Assembly: GCA_014075215.1 (NCBI GenBank)
Contig: CP046177.1
Span: 3,286,501-3,350,500, forward strand
DNA length: 64,000 nt
DNA from: Flavobacteriaceae bacterium
GTDB lineage: Bacteria; Bacteroidota; Bacteroidia; Flavobacteriales; Flavobacteriaceae
Direction: 5' to 3'
Within the stretch, counting starts at the first letter, position 1. Each line of letters opens with the position of its first letter. Of this stretch, positions 48,777 through 58,174 are shown piece after piece. The position numbers and the translations under genes were made by a program. Below the pieces are notes generated by a model. It saw nothing but the letters and a program-made list of their open reading frames with translations. It made no database searches and had not been told where the DNA came from.

Positions 48777-49768
48777 ATTGATTACCCACTTTTATACTAG
48801 TATTGATGAGTGACAGCTACTACCAGTCTATCAAATAGTCTTTCAGCGAAATAGCGTCTGTTGAGTTTATAGCAGAACTCGTCAAGATAATTCTGCAAAT
48901 ATTTTCCTTTAATTTTATGGTAAATACCTAACAGAGTGCGTTTTGCATTACTTATGGCTATATGCACCGATTTTAGTGTGGTAATAGTGGTTTCTTTATT
49001 TGATTTTTCAGTAATGTGTACTTCCACATAATCACCTATGTCTACATAAGACGTGCTTTTGTCGCTAAAAACAATGCATGTATCATCAAAATTACTATCA
49101 ATAAGCGTGTTGACTTCTTCTTTTTTATGAGTATCCAAAACTTTCATTTTAAAATAACGACATTGTTTGGATTGTTTCCCAGTCTTTAAATCTTCTAAAG
49201 GTACAGACTCTGCCATTACCGCTACGTTAGATTGTTTTTGACTGCCTCTGCCTATTTTAAGCTTTTGTCTGTCGGATTCTTTTGTTGCCACAGTAAAGTA
49301 AGCTTGATCAAACTCAATCATATCTTCAAGGTCGTATAAATTATCTCGTTTTCCCATAGCCGAACGTATTCTGTGCATAAGAGACCATATAGTGGTATAA
49401 CGTGTATGGTTGAGCTGACGTTGTAATTCGGCAGCAGAAATACCTTTTTTACTAAAAGTCATAAATGCCATAGCGAGATACCAAGTACGAATAGGTAAAT
49501 TGGAGTTCTCCATCATAGTACCGCTGCGTAGAGTAGTTCTAAAACCACAATAAGAACATTGCCACATCCATTTAGACTTTAACCAATAGTGCTTTTTTGA
49601 TTGACATTTTTTGCAAATGACTCCTTCTTTTGAACGAGCCAACTTCATATGTGATTTACAGGAAAACTCATCTGGAAATTGTTCAATAAAATGTAGTAAA
49701 TTCATAATTCTAAACTTTATATTAAGATACGAATTTTTAAATTAGTGGCATAATTAAGTGTAATCAAT
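48777..49768. mobile_element. IS1595-type insertion sequence with perfect 8-bp target duplication
   Basis: 992 bp. The ends ATTGATTAC (48777-48785) and GTAATCAAT (49760-49768) are inverted repeats. AAAGATTA flanks both sides (48769-48776 and 49769-49776), matching the 8-bp duplications of the IS1595 family. Its transposase gene is intact. Confidence 0.92.
48797..49705 (-). CDS. IS1595 family transposase (ISXO2-like DDE)
   Basis: 302 residues. An N-terminal zinc ribbon (CKKCQSKKHYWLKSKWMWQCSYCGFR) precedes the catalytic domain with EFDQAYFTV, FSDKSTSYVD and the C-terminal HIAISNAKRTLLGIYHKIKGK, where the third catalytic residue of this family lies. Full length with no lesion, so possibly active. 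Confidence 0.93.
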   Translation of the reverse strand: MNLLHFIEQFPDEFSCKSHMKLARSKEGVICKKCQSKKHYWLKSKWMWQCSYCGFRTTLRSGTMMENSNLPIRTWYLAMAFMTFSKKGISAAELQRQLNHTRYTTIWSLMHRIRSAMGKRDNLYDLEDMIEFDQAYFTVATKESDRQKLKIGRGSQKQSNVAVMAESVPLEDLKTGKQSKQCRYFKMKVLDTHKKEEVNTLIDSNFDDTCIVFSDKSTSYVDIGDYVEVHITEKSNKETTITTLKSVHIAISNAKRTLLGIYHKIKGKYLQNYLDEFCYKLNRRYFAERLFDRLVVAVTHQY

Positions 49769-49961
49769 AAAGATTAAGTAGGAAAACAATTTGCTTTTCA
49801 AGAAGTCAAAAATATCTTGAAGTACATTTGAAGATTTATTTTTGGGGATAGTAATTCCAAAATGAAGATTCGCATAAAAAACATACGTTCTTTGAAAATA
49901 CGATAATAAAATCAGTAGAAAGGTTTTAAAAATTAGCAAAAACTCAAAAAAATGTAAACTG

Positions 49962-50938
49962 ACTACTATCCTTTTGGCTTGAAACATAAAGAGTATAATA
50001 ATATCGTTACAAGCAATGGGAATAGTTTTGCTCAGAAAAAACTCTATAACGGAAAAGAATTACAAGATGAGTTAGGGCTGGATTGGTTTGATTATGGTGC
50101 TCGTAATTATGATCCATCCATAGGAAGGTGGATAAATATAGACCCGTTAGCTAGTAATTATTACACAATGAGTCCATACACATATGTTTTAAACAATCTC
50201 ATTAATTATACAGATCCAGATGGGAGATATGTTAGAGGAGATAAAACTACTAAACTTAGTAAATTTATGCAGTATTTCCGTCTATGGGAAGTAGAGGCTA
50301 TTAAGTATCGAAAATCTTTTTATGGAAAATGGACTACTCATGTAGAGCCTGTAAATGATGCCAAAATTAGAGTATTTGATCATGATTTTCGAGCAACAGA
50401 ACAAATCATCAATAAGGTAGGAAAAAATGAGAAATTTAGTTATAATAAAGCGTTTGGGAAATATCTGGATGTTGGATTACCTTTAGATGTTGCTCACTTC
50501 TTTAAAATGGCAGAATTGGCTAAATCGTATCCTGATTTTGCTGTTAGAATGGCTTATATTAATGAGGAATATAATCAACTCGAAAATGAAAATCCTAAAG
50601 GAAGAACAAGTGCTTTTTCTCCTGAAGACTTGTTTTCTAACGAGTTAGGAGTTATCTTTGGTAGTTCAATAGGAACCCATGATAACATGGGTGATTTTCT
50701 TGAAGAGTTTTTTAATGAGGTCAAGACTTTATTTACTACAAATGAGTTAAAAGACGGTAAATACCTTAAAGAGTCTAATATTAAAAAATTAAGAAGTTTA
50801 GCAAAAAAATATTATGGTACTACAGATTTAAGAGAGTTTACTAAAGATAAAGATATTTATAAATTAGAAAATATTAAAAAAATAAACAACAATGCAGCAA
50901 AAAAGAACTTACCATTTTACGACTTTGGAAATGATTAA
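49962..50938 (+). pseudogene. orphan RHS C-terminal cassette 3 with unrecognised toxin domain
   Basis: The first 25 bp (ACTACTATCCTTTTGGCTTG and on, 49962-49986) are identical to 38566-38590 in the full RHS gene. The core YNGKELQDELGLDWFDYGARNYDP follows, then a tip of about 230 residues without a known family (LGVIFGSSIGTHDNMGDFLEEFF is the most distinctive part). An in-frame TAA directly precedes the homology and there is no ATG, so it is a displaced tip. The coding part is otherwise uninterrupted. Confidence 0.83.
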
Positions 50939-51356
50939 AGAACATTTTACAACAAATAAAAGATTTGCAATGTATTTTATTTTTATACTGTTTTTTACAG
51001 TAGGATGTTATCAATACGAAAAAGACAAAGTTACTATAACTATCATTAATGAGTTAAACGATTGTGAAGAAGATAATATTCACTATAAGATATTGGAGGG
51101 TAACTTTATAGAAAAGAGTAGCATAGTTAATATTGAGTTTTCTGATCGTTTGAATAGTAAAGAGAATAATGAATTATTCTTTCCTGCTTGGGGTACAAAG
51201 AGATTAAAATTTGAAGTTTCAGGGTATTTTTCCAAAAAAACAAAGAAACAAGATTATTATAGTTGTGATGATGTGTTTTCATTTAAGGTCATTGAAATAC
51301 TAAACATTGAAGATATAACCGCAATTGATGATTATAAAATTAATAATCAAGAGTAA
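50931..51356 (+). CDS. lipoprotein, probable immunity protein for RHS tip 3
   Basis: 141 residues from ATG 50931. A signal peptide ends in the lipobox FTVGC (Cys26), followed by a small beta-rich domain. The ATG lies within the last codons of the tip (8-bp overlap), the tightest coupling in this island. No similarity to the lipoprotein of tip 1 is evident. Immunity role inferred from position and coupling. Confidence 0.62.
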   Translation: MIKEHFTTNKRFAMYFIFILFFTVGCYQYEKDKVTITIINELNDCEEDNIHYKILEGNFIEKSSIVNIEFSDRLNSKENNELFFPAWGTKRLKFEVSGYFSKKTKKQDYYSCDDVFSFKVIEILNIEDITAIDDYKINNQE

Positions 51357-51485
51357 GGGATAGATAATCTATAAAAAATGAAAAACTAAGAGTTTAAAAC
51401 GATATCTATAGCATCATCTACTTAGTATAGATATTTAAAAAGGTTTTGAAAAACTCAAATGTTTTCACAATGCTTTCACATAAAT

Positions 51486-51516
51486 AAAAAAGCTGAGACG
51501 TAAATCTCAGCTTTTC
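51486..51516 (-). terminator. terminator downstream of tRNA-Leu
   Basis: AGCTGAGA (51491-51498) pairs with TCTCAGCT (51505-51512), with A and T runs on the two sides, so it can act on either strand. Confidence 0.7.
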
Positions 51517-51523
51517 CTTTATG

Positions 51524-51605
51524 TACTCAAGGTGGGAATCGAACCCACACTTCCGAAGAAACTGGATTTTGAATCCAGCGCGTCTACCAATTCCGCCACT
51601 TGAGC
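51524..51605 (-). tRNA. tRNA-Leu(CAA)
   Basis: 82 nt reading GCTCAAGTGGCGGAATTGGT at the 5' end, an anticodon arm CTGGA-TTCAAAA-TCCAG (anticodon CAA), a class II variable arm and a GTTCGATTCC T arm. The acceptor closes with a G-U pair at the tip. CCA is not encoded. Confidence 0.95.
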
Positions 51606-51690
51606 ATCTTAAAATAGATCAGCACTGCAAATCTAAAAAATATTTTAGTTTAATACTAAAAAAAAGTATCCCTATGCGAGGTCAAACGCA

Positions 51691-52780
51691 TCATAATTTG
51701 AGTATTTTCAATAGGTATCGATTACTCCAAGCTGCTTTGAGTCGTTTTCCTTTCACTCTGATCTTGACCGATTTATCATTTTTAAGCAGGTTTAGTGCAA
51801 TTTTGGCAAGTATGGCAAAGTTTTGAGCTGCATTTCCTGTTCGTTTTCTTGAAGCATCCTCTGAGAAAGGAACATCCTAAAGTCCAATGTAATTTATTTT
51901 CTATACTCTAATGTGATCGAATCGCTTTTTGAAAGTCTTCAGCTTTAGCCTCAAGGCTTGAGATATAATAGCGTGTTGTTTTTTCTATAGGTTTGTCAGA
52001 ATTTTTAAATTCTCTCAGACTTTCTATTTTGATGACACATTTTAACTGTTTCCATTTATGAATATTTTCTATGTGCTTAAAATCTGTGATGATACTACAC
52101 ACTCTAGTTTCAATTTTTCCATGGTCTACATCTTGATCCATATGTGTCTCTAAATCTTTAGCAAATCTAACTCATCTTCAATGTCTAGATATAATTGTTT
52201 CTGATTTTCTTTTACTGCTAACACCTAATCTGCTTTTTTATCGATGATTATCTTTGCTATCTTCTCTTGCCAACCCATTGCCTCTATGGTTACTACTGTA
52301 TTTTCTAAACAGCGTGCCTTTAGCAATTCTGGAATTGCAGTAATTTCATTTGACTTTTCACTGGTTTTTACTTGACTTGGAACTAAATTTTGTTCACTAG
52401 ACCATGCGCTGACAATATGCTAGGGTGATTTCTTACCATAACTTTTTGCTCCTCTGAGGGTTTTATCATCTACTGCAACGACCTCTTTGTCATTCAACTT
52501 AGCAAGTTCTTTAACCCAATCTATAAAACAATATTCAAATTGCTTCGGATTGATAGCAGAAAATACTCTGTTGAAAGTGTCGTGAGAGGGGATACCCTTA
52601 TCTGGTTTGAGAAAGGTTTTGAGAAAATCTTCTTTTTCCAGACCATACTGTTCCATTTCATTCCACGAATCCCCTCCACAAATCACAGAAATAATACCAA
52701 TAAGGAGGATGTCATTTAAATGGTGTCTTTCCTCAAATCACGACTAGGATCGTCTACTTGACTGAAAATAGTTAATAGTT
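51691..52780 (-). pseudogene. ISAs1-family transposase, heavily decayed
   Basis: Fragments in order on the minus strand: FSQVDDPSRD; ICGGDSWNEMEQYGLEKEDFLKTF and GIPSHDTFNRVFSAINPKQFE (52686-52420, ending VAVDDKTLRGAKS); a middle piece with ITAIPELLKA-like sequence; KTTRYYISSLEAKAEDF (52141-51908); and SEDASRKRTGNAAQNFAILAKIALNLLKNDKS ending at 51691. Several frameshifts and stops separate them. Dead remnant. Confidence 0.85.
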
Positions 52781-52782
52781 TA

Positions 52783-52855
52783 TTGTTGTTTTACATTGAT
52801 GTTAAAATATTGATTACTAGTATAATATACAAATAATCAATCACATAAACAACAA
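52783..52855. repeat. imperfect palindrome
   Basis: Outer arms TTGTTGTTT (52783-52791) and AAACAACAA (52847-52855) and inner arms ATTGATTA (52809-52816) and TAATCAAT (52834-52841). It may be the end of the decayed ISAs1 or a small non-autonomous element. The inner arm resembles the IS1595 end, possibly by chance. The remaining DNA up to 53018 shows nothing else. Confidence 0.5.
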
Positions 52856-53018
52856 TTATTTGATTGAATGTCAAATATTTAAACCGCTCTTTAACATATA
52901 GAACCCTATAGAAAAATAAGAATAAAATCTAACTTTCAGAAACTTTTTACGGTGCGTTTGCTCTGATAACGGTCTTGATTCTTAATTCTAGTAGCGTAAG
53001 CGGTCTTGTTTTAAAATG

Positions 53019-53026
53019 TATCTTTG
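53019..53026 (+). promoter_or_regulatory. candidate -7 element for yicC
   Basis: TATCTTTG matches TAnnTTTG, 24 bp before the yicC start. No good -33 element was identified. Confidence 0.5.
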
Positions 53027-53050
53027 CTTGTGCGATTAAAATGACATGAA

Positions 53051-53917
53051 ATGATTCAATCTATGACAGGGTATGGTAAATCCGTACTTCAATTACCCAA
53101 TAAAAAAGTAATCGTAGAAATAAGATCTTTAAACAGTAAGATATTAGATTTGAGTGTCAGAATTCCTTTTTTCTACAAAGAAAAAGAGTTATCGGTTCGA
53201 AAAAAATTAGCAACAAATTTGGTACGAGGTAAAATAGATTTTTCTATTTATGTGGAAATGACCGGAGATGAAACCTCTACTACAATAAATGAAGGTGTAG
53301 TTCTGGAATATATGAGACAATTGAAGAATATCGTTCAAATAGATAATTCGGGTGATATTGAATTGATGAAAATGGCTGTTGGTATGCCTGATGTACTAAA
53401 AACAGAAAGAGAAGAACTGGATGAAGAAGAATGGAACAAAATAGATCAACATATAGACATTGCAATTAAAGAAAATACTCAATACCGAATCGATGAAGCC
53501 GCTTCATTAGAACAAGACTTTAAGAAATATATTGTTCGTATTGAAGAGCACTTAAAAACGATAGGGAGTCTGGATAGCGAAAGAATTCTTCATGTAAAAC
53601 AAAAGTTAAGAAAAGCATTAAAAGAGCTAACATTAGAAATAGATGAAAATCGTTTTGAACAGGAGCTTATATACTATTTGGAAAGGTTAGATATTAATGA
53701 AGAAAAAGCGCGATTAGCAAATCATCTGGACTACTTTTTGAAAGGATTGGAAGACAAAGAATCCAATGGTAAAAAATTAGGATTTATTGTTCAGGAAATC
53801 GGGAGAGAAATCAATACCATAGGTTCTAAGGCCAATTTTGCGTCTATTCAAAAATCCGTGATACAGATGAAAAACGAATTGGAAAAAATAAAAGAGCAAA
53901 TTTTAAATGTACTATAA
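53051..53917 (+). CDS. yicC: YicC/YloC family endoribonuclease
   Basis: 288 residues. The N-terminal MTGYG motif and EIRSLNSKILDLSVR are diagnostic. The C-terminus carries the DUF1732 signature (GKKLGFIVQEIGREINTIGSKA). Characterised members cleave RNA and affect stationary-phase survival. It precedes gmk by about 190 bp, the usual neighbour order. Confidence 0.93.
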   Translation: MIQSMTGYGKSVLQLPNKKVIVEIRSLNSKILDLSVRIPFFYKEKELSVRKKLATNLVRGKIDFSIYVEMTGDETSTTINEGVVLEYMRQLKNIVQIDNSGDIELMKMAVGMPDVLKTEREELDEEEWNKIDQHIDIAIKENTQYRIDEAASLEQDFKKYIVRIEEHLKTIGSLDSERILHVKQKLRKALKELTLEIDENRFEQELIYYLERLDINEEKARLANHLDYFLKGLEDKESNGKKLGFIVQEIGREINTIGSKANFASIQKSVIQMKNELEKIKEQILNVL

Positions 53918-54111
53918 ATATATTGAATATCTGTTTAGACCCCTAAAAGGAATTATCAGGACATTTTTTAAATTTTTCAATCATTTAATATGTTGTATCT
54001 CTAAAACACAATTAGGTATAGTAATGGTCAAATAAATATAGATAAAATCCAATTTTTCTGCTATTTTGCCAATGACATTTTAAAAACTTGTAATTATCAG
54101 GTATATTCAAA

Positions 54112-54720
54112 ATGAGTTCGATCATAAATAACAACCGTATGAGTGAATTTAAAGGAAAGCTTTTTGTTTTCTCAGCTCCTTCAGGATCAGGAAAAACCAC
54201 TATAGTTCGTCATTTGTTAAATCAAAAAAGATTTGAACTGACTTTTTCTATTTCCGCTACTTCCAGAAGGCCAAGAAGGAAAGAAGTGAATGGAACGGAT
54301 TACTATTTTATGACAAAAGAAACATTTTTGAAAAAAATTAAGAACCATGAGTTTTTAGAATGGGAAGAGGTATATCGCGACAACTTTTACGGTACTCTGA
54401 AAAGTGAAATAGAAAACATCTGGACACAAAAAAAACATGTAATTTTTGATATAGATGTAGCGGGAGGGCTGCGAATAAAAAAGAAATTTCCGGAGCAAAC
54501 CTTAGCCGTTTTTATTAAACCTCCGGATATTAATGAATTAATTAAAAGGTTAAAAGCAAGAGGCGAAGAGAGCGACGAAAAAATCAATATGAGAGTAGCC
54601 AAAGCATCAATAGAAATGGCCACAGCACCACAGTTTGACCATATTATTAAAAATGACGATTTGGAAACGGCCTTAAAAGAAGCCGAAAAATTAGTTGCTA
54701 ATTTTCTAAAAAAATCATGA
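54112..54720 (+). CDS. gmk: guanylate kinase
   Basis: Phosphorylates GMP to GDP. The P-loop SAPSGSGKTTIV is followed by TSRRPRRKEVNGTDYYF (GMP binding) and DIDVAGGLRIKK. An ATG at 54139 (MSEFKGKLF) is an equally plausible start and would give 193 residues. The stop is 3 nt before nadD. Confidence 0.95.
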   Translation: MSSIINNNRMSEFKGKLFVFSAPSGSGKTTIVRHLLNQKRFELTFSISATSRRPRRKEVNGTDYYFMTKETFLKKIKNHEFLEWEEVYRDNFYGTLKSEIENIWTQKKHVIFDIDVAGGLRIKKKFPEQTLAVFIKPPDINELIKRLKARGEESDEKINMRVAKASIEMATAPQFDHIIKNDDLETALKEAEKLVANFLKKS

Positions 54721-54723
54721 TTC

Positions 54724-55305
54724 ATGAAAATTGGATTGTATTTTGGAACATTTAATCCCATTCACGTCGGGCATTTAATTATAGCCAACCATCTATTGGA
54801 ATATTCCGATTTAGATGAAATTTGGATGGTGATAACACCTCATAATCCACACAAGAAAAAAACCTCTCTACTAAAAGATCATCATCGTTTGACACTGGTA
54901 TATTTAGCTACGGAAGATTACCATTCAATGAGACCTTCTAACATAGAATTTAAGTTACCAGAACCCAATTATACCATTAATACCCTGGCACATATATCAG
55001 AAAAATACCCAACCCATCATTTTTGTTTGATCATGGGAGAGGATAATCTAAAGAATTTTCATAGGTGGAAAAACTATGAAACTATTTTAGAACATTACCA
55101 TATATATGTTTATCCCAGAATTTCAGAAGGAACCACCGAAACACCATTTGATAACCATCCAAAGATTCATAAAGTGGATGCCCCTATCATAGAAATTTCT
55201 TCTACATTAATCAGAAATGGTATTAAAGCAAAAAAAAATGTACGACCTATGTTGCCTAAAGAAGTTTGGCAATACATAGACGAAATGAATTTTTATAGAA
55301 AATAG
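54724..55305 (+). CDS. nadD: nicotinate-nucleotide adenylyltransferase
   Basis: 193 residues. The nucleotidyltransferase motif GTFNPIHVGH is near the N-terminus, and ISSTLIRNGI is the C-terminal ISST(X)R motif. Makes deamido-NAD. It is coupled to gmk in a nucleotide/cofactor operon. Confidence 0.95.
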   Translation: MKIGLYFGTFNPIHVGHLIIANHLLEYSDLDEIWMVITPHNPHKKKTSLLKDHHRLTLVYLATEDYHSMRPSNIEFKLPEPNYTINTLAHISEKYPTHHFCLIMGEDNLKNFHRWKNYETILEHYHIYVYPRISEGTTETPFDNHPKIHKVDAPIIEISSTLIRNGIKAKKNVRPMLPKEVWQYIDEMNFYRK

Positions 55306-55352
55306 TCCTCTTTTTTTTTCGTTGTATATTTGTTTCATCAATACATGATTTT

Positions 55353-56222
55353 GTGGCCGACACTAAAAAAAAGAAAAGAAAACTAAAGAGAAAACTAACG
55401 GATAAATACAGGTTAGTCGTCTTAAATGAGAATACTTTTGAAGAGCGTTTTTCTTTAAAACTGTCCAGATTAAACGTTTTTGTAATGGGCGGGATTTTTT
55501 CCGTAATGTTAGTTATATGCACCATTATTCTTATTGCATTTACCCCGCTTAAAGAATATATACCGGGGTATGCGTCTACGGATTTAAAAAGAAAAACCGC
55601 ACAATTAATTTTCAAGTCAGATTCTTTACAAAATAAGTTGGACGTCTTAGAGAATTATTTTAATGGTATCCGCTCTGTTTTTACCGGAGAGGTGCAAGGA
55701 GAAGAAAATATAGACTCTCTGCAGCATTTGCTCAAAAGAACGCCGACAAATGAAAATCTGTTAAATGCAACAAAAGATGATTCCATATTCAGAGAAGAAG
55801 TAGAACGTAAAGACAGATTTCCTCTTTTGGATAAAACAGAAAACAAAGCCGGTGTTGTATTTTTTGCACCGATAACAGGAAGTCTGTCACAATCTTTTGA
55901 TGTAAACAGCAAGCATTTTGCGGTAGACATTGTTACAAAAACAGGAACTCCGGTAAAAGCTGTTGCAGACGGAACCGTTATTTTTTCAGAATGGACGGCA
56001 GAAACAGGTTATGTTATTATTGTAAAGCATAGCAGCGAATATGTTTCTGTTTACAAACACAATGGCAGCTTACTAAAACAGCAAGGAGATTTGGTAAAAT
56101 CCGGAGAAGTAATTGCCAGTGTGGGATCTTCGGGAAAATTAACAACAGGACCCCACCTGCACTTCGAGTTGTGGAGTGGTGGATATGCTGTAAACCCATT
56201 AAATTATATAGATTTCAACTAA
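55353..56222 (+). CDS. M23 family metallopeptidase, membrane-anchored
   Basis: 289 residues from a GTG at 55353. A basic N-terminus (KKKRKLKRKL) and one membrane helix (about 47-70) precede a coiled linker and a C-terminal LytM domain. His and Asp ligands are in HFAVDI, and HLHFE carries the remaining His. Likely a periplasmic cell-wall endopeptidase or division regulator. Its stop abuts the next start. Confidence 0.9.
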   Translation: MADTKKKKRKLKRKLTDKYRLVVLNENTFEERFSLKLSRLNVFVMGGIFSVMLVICTIILIAFTPLKEYIPGYASTDLKRKTAQLIFKSDSLQNKLDVLENYFNGIRSVFTGEVQGEENIDSLQHLLKRTPTNENLLNATKDDSIFREEVERKDRFPLLDKTENKAGVVFFAPITGSLSQSFDVNSKHFAVDIVTKTGTPVKAVADGTVIFSEWTAETGYVIIVKHSSEYVSVYKHNGSLLKQQGDLVKSGEVIASVGSSGKLTTGPHLHFELWSGGYAVNPLNYIDFN

Positions 56223-57719
56223 ATGAGTTTTAAATCTGCTCTTGCCATTCCCTTTGCTAAATTTGTTACAAAAAAAGTATATAGATGGGCTAAGACCCCC
56301 TATAAAACCCAGGAAAAAGTATTTAAAAAATTAATTTCCGAAGCAAAAAACACAGCTTTCGGAAAAGATCATGATTTTAAGAATATTACATCGTATGACG
56401 ATTTTAAGCAACGTGTAAAAATACAGGACTATGAAGGGTTAAAACCCTATATAGATAGGGTTGTAGCCGGAGAATCTAATGTATTGTGGAAAGGGAAACC
56501 TTTATATCTGGCAAAAACATCGGGGACTACTTCCGGAGTGAAACACATCCCGATTACAAAAGATGCTATGCCTACGCATATTAAAGCAGCCAGAAATGCA
56601 CTGCTGTTTTATATTGCCGAAAAAAAGGATGCAAGCTTTGTAAACGGTAAAATGATTTTCTTACAGGGTAGCCCGGTTTTAAAGGACAAAAATGGTATAA
56701 AATTAGGAAGGCTTAGCGGAATAGTTGCACACTATGTTCCATCCTATTTGTTAAAAAACAGGCTACCTCGTTGGAAAACCAATTGCATTGAAGATTGGGA
56801 TACAAAAGTAAACGCTATTGTAGAAGAAACGGTTCATGAAGACATGTCAGTCATTAGCGGTATTCCCTCTTGGGTGCAAATGTATTTTGAAAAACTGATT
56901 GCAAAAACAGGAAAAACGATTTCCGAGCTATTCCCGAATTTCAATTTCTTTATTTACGGAGGCGTTAATTTTGATCCCTATAAAAATAAATTCGAATCAT
57001 TAATAGGTAAAAAAATAGATTATATAGAGTTATACCCCGCTTCGGAAGGGTTTATAGCCTATCAAGATTCACAAACAACACCGGGAATGTTATTACAATT
57101 GAATAGTGGCATTTTTTATGAATTTATTTCTGCGAATGTGTTTTTTGATGAAAACCCGCTACGGATTTCTCTAAAAGATGTTCAAAAAGGAGTAAACTAT
57201 GTAATCATTTTAAATACCAATGCCGGGCTTTGGGGGTATAATATAGGAGATACCGTAGAATTTACATCCGTAAATCCGTACAGAATTAAGGTAACAGGAA
57301 GAATAAAACATTTTATTTCTGCTTTTGGAGAGCATGTCATTGGAAAAGAAGTAGAAAAAGCACTCAATGATGCTATTTTAAATACCAATATAACGGTAAG
57401 TGAATTTACGGTAGCACCTCAGGTAAACCCTGATAAGGGATTGCCGTACCACGAATGGTTTATCGAGTTTGAAAACGAACCGGAAGATTTAAATGAACTG
57501 GCATTGAAAATAGATGCTTCCATGCAAAAACAAAATATTTATTATTTTGATTTAATTAAAGGGAACATATTAAGACCTTTGATTATTAGAAAAGTACAAA
57601 AAAACGGATTCCACAAATATATGAAATCCATAGATAAGTTTGGAGGGCAGAATAAAATTCCGCAACTGTCCGATAATAGAAAAATTGCAGAGGTATTACA
57701 GCATTTTTTAAAAGAATAA
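56223..57719 (+). CDS. GH3 auxin-responsive promoter family protein
   Basis: 498 residues with the adenylate-forming GH3 fold: KTSGTTSGVKHIPIT (ATP-binding Ser/Thr/Gly loop), YPASEGFIAYQ and NIGDTVEFTS, KVTGRIKHFISAFGEHV (C-terminal hinge). Plant members conjugate amino acids to hormones; the bacterial substrate is unknown. It immediately follows the M23 gene, an arrangement I associate with flavobacteria. Confidence 0.9.
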   Translation: MSFKSALAIPFAKFVTKKVYRWAKTPYKTQEKVFKKLISEAKNTAFGKDHDFKNITSYDDFKQRVKIQDYEGLKPYIDRVVAGESNVLWKGKPLYLAKTSGTTSGVKHIPITKDAMPTHIKAARNALLFYIAEKKDASFVNGKMIFLQGSPVLKDKNGIKLGRLSGIVAHYVPSYLLKNRLPRWKTNCIEDWDTKVNAIVEETVHEDMSVISGIPSWVQMYFEKLIAKTGKTISELFPNFNFFIYGGVNFDPYKNKFESLIGKKIDYIELYPASEGFIAYQDSQTTPGMLLQLNSGIFYEFISANVFFDENPLRISLKDVQKGVNYVIILNTNAGLWGYNIGDTVEFTSVNPYRIKVTGRIKHFISAFGEHVIGKEVEKALNDAILNTNITVSEFTVAPQVNPDKGLPYHEWFIEFENEPEDLNELALKIDASMQKQNIYYFDLIKGNILRPLIIRKVQKNGFHKYMKSIDKFGGQNKIPQLSDNRKIAEVLQHFLKE

Positions 57720-57720
57720 A

Positions 57721-57746
57721 AAAGGGTTCAATCATATTCACCCTTT
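57721..57746 (+). terminator. possible hairpin terminator after the GH3 gene
   Basis: AAAGGGT (57721-57727) pairs with ACCCTTT (57740-57746), but the usual T run after the stem is missing, so the call is weak. Confidence 0.35.
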
Positions 57747-58152
57747 AACGGAACAGGTCGCTTCTATTTACATACTATTTAGCAAAGTCTGGGTGTTTCG
57801 GATAACCCTATCAAAAATGACTATATACAGCTCGGAAAATGCAATAGATATTAAAGAATATACGATTAGGAAAAGCGGATGTTACCCTATACGATTTGTA
57901 AAGACGTCCAAAATTCAAATCATTTATTTATATAGGTTTGTAACAAAGAGATAATAATTTATCACTTGAAATTACCGTAATAAAATGCTCTTTTTTCCTT
58001 TCTTGTTCGCTATAAAAAGAAACCGTAGGACTAAGGCTACGCTTTATTTTTCTAACTCTAATAAAGAAAAAAACGATCATTTTTTTTTACAGTAACTTCA
58101 AATAATAACTGGTATAATAGTGCTAAGCAGTTATTATTTTATGCTTTGGTTG
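57747..58152. other. gene-free intergenic region before ctaA
   Basis: No supported gene. It contains one copy of the 33-bp dispersed repeat at 58085-58117 and, near the right end, a TATCTTTG promoter element. A weak hairpin with CCGTAG/CTACG arms occurs near 58022. Confidence 0.5.
58085..58117. repeat. 33-bp dispersed repeat, copy 2
   Basis: Matches 31114-31146 with one mismatch. The ends GGTATAA recall the ATACC arms of the repeat at 22146-22221, so both may be relics of one non-autonomous family. Confidence 0.7.
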
Positions 58153-58160
58153 TATCTTTG
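58153..58160 (+). promoter_or_regulatory. candidate -7 element for ctaA
   Basis: TATCTTTG matches TAnnTTTG, 14 bp before the ATG, which implies a very short 5' leader. Confidence 0.5.
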
Positions 58161-58174
58161 TAGAAATTTTTTTC

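Larger units (their letters stand above)
48007..49851. mobile_element. IS1-family element, interrupted by an IS1595-type element
   Basis: The likely left end GGTAGTGTCCTAAACTGGCG (48008 on) is followed by a similar string TGTGCCCTAAATTGGCG near 48164. The transposase frame runs to 48776 and resumes at 49777. The right inverted end is unclear. CTGACTACTATCC at 49960-49972 is only a weak match and coincides with the start of RHS tip 3. Confidence 0.65.
48195..49851 (+). pseudogene. IS1-family transposase, broken by a TGA and by an insertion
   Basis: The N-terminal zinc finger is MNCTNCDSSNSIKKG with CKDC, and DDE motifs FEVDEM and IYTDRLNIYP follow. A TGA at 48708-48710 interrupts IHK-FQYCTNRIERMNLNLRTHIKRL, and after 48776 the IS1595-type element is inserted. 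Beyond it the same frame resumes with LSRKTICFSRSQKYLEVHL and stops at 49849-49851. Removing the inserted element and one copy of the 8-bp duplication rejoins the frame exactly. Confidence 0.85.

Noticed and set aside
49960..49972. Right end of the IS1-family element at CTGACTACTATCC
   Set aside because: Only a weak match to the left end, no target duplication, and the same bases belong to the conserved RHS YYPF codons.
51521..51826. 101-codon frame on the plus strand over the tRNA
   Set aside because: It overlaps tRNA-Leu and the ISAs1 remnant on the opposite strand.
52809..52841. IS1595 end copy within the palindrome near 52810
   Set aside because: Only about 9 bp (ATTGATTAC) match the IS1595 end, which could be chance in AT-rich DNA.
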